DNA of 6,359 nt from QHXQ01 sp036389375 (lineage in GTDB: Bacteria; Acidobacteriota; Blastocatellia; Pyrinomonadales; Pyrinomonadaceae): positions 1-6,359 of the forward strand of contig DASVQA010000096.1 in NCBI GenBank assembly GCA_036389375.1, in the 5' to 3' direction. Below are positions 6,317-6,359 of the stretch, piece by piece. The notes beneath the pieces were generated by a model. The model worked only from the letters and a program-made list of their open reading frames with translations, made no database searches and was not told the DNA's origin. Position 1 is the stretch's first letter, and the number at the start of each line of letters is the position of its first letter. The translations under genes were made by a program, and so were the position numbers.

Positions 6317-6355
6317 AAAAAAGCTGGCCGGATCGAGTTCGATCCGGCCAGCTTT
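6317..6355 (-). terminator. Strong intrinsic terminator of an upstream leftward gene outside the window
   Basis: Bases 6320-6336 (starting AAAGCTGGCCGG) are perfectly complementary to 6339-6355, a 17-bp stem with a two-base centre (in practice a 4-nt loop). On the minus strand the stem ends in six U residues (6322-6317), partly used in the stem, then CTG. The plus strand has only three Ts, so leftward transcription is the target. It implies a minus-strand gene ending just to the right of the window. Confidence 0.85.
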
Positions 6356-6359
6356 GGAC

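Overview
This GC-rich window carries five protein-coding genes, all read leftward on the minus strand. In transcription order (right to left) they are: a bifunctional NAD(P)H-hydrate repair enzyme (nnr), the tRNA t6A ATPase tsaE, a BrxA/BrxB-type bacilliredoxin, the branch-migration helicase recG, and the first 255 codons of an Oar-like TonB-dependent receptor that runs off the left edge. The likely source is an Acidobacteriota bacterium, perhaps of the Blastocatellia type. This is an inference from three things: the receptor is a carboxypeptidase-regulatory-domain/TonB-plug protein of the kind greatly expanded in that phylum, a bacilliredoxin occurs in a GC-rich Gram-negative-type genome, and shadow reading frames are pervasive as expected at high GC. 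No marker gene settles it.

Layout: 1-765 receptor N-terminus (partial); 766-900 receptor leader with a weak promoter candidate and a short perfect dyad; 901-3297 recG; 3298-3408 a spacer filled with degenerate 6-7 bp repeats that fold back on an inverted copy; 3409-3849 bacilliredoxin with a good Shine-Dalgarno; 3850-3951 its leader; 3952-4431 tsaE; 4428-6101 nnr, overlapping tsaE by four bases (ATGA); 6102-6359 non-coding, holding a good sigma70-type promoter for nnr-tsaE and two intrinsic terminators pointing left.

The genes are mostly housekeeping. nnr and tsaE form a translationally coupled pair (metabolite repair plus t6A tRNA modification), an arrangement also known from enterobacteria. 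The bacilliredoxin reduces mixed disulfides on proteins in thiol-stressed cells. recG rescues stalled forks. The receptor belongs to the outer membrane. Nothing indicates a mobile element, CRISPR array, phage or defence system, and I do not see a new multi-gene system. The points most worth a second look are regulatory or architectural: an apparently leaderless nnr transcript starting at GTG, the heptamer inverted-repeat spacer before recG, an acidic low-complexity insertion in RecG, and a 100-nt stretch with imperfect direct repeats between two tandem terminators.
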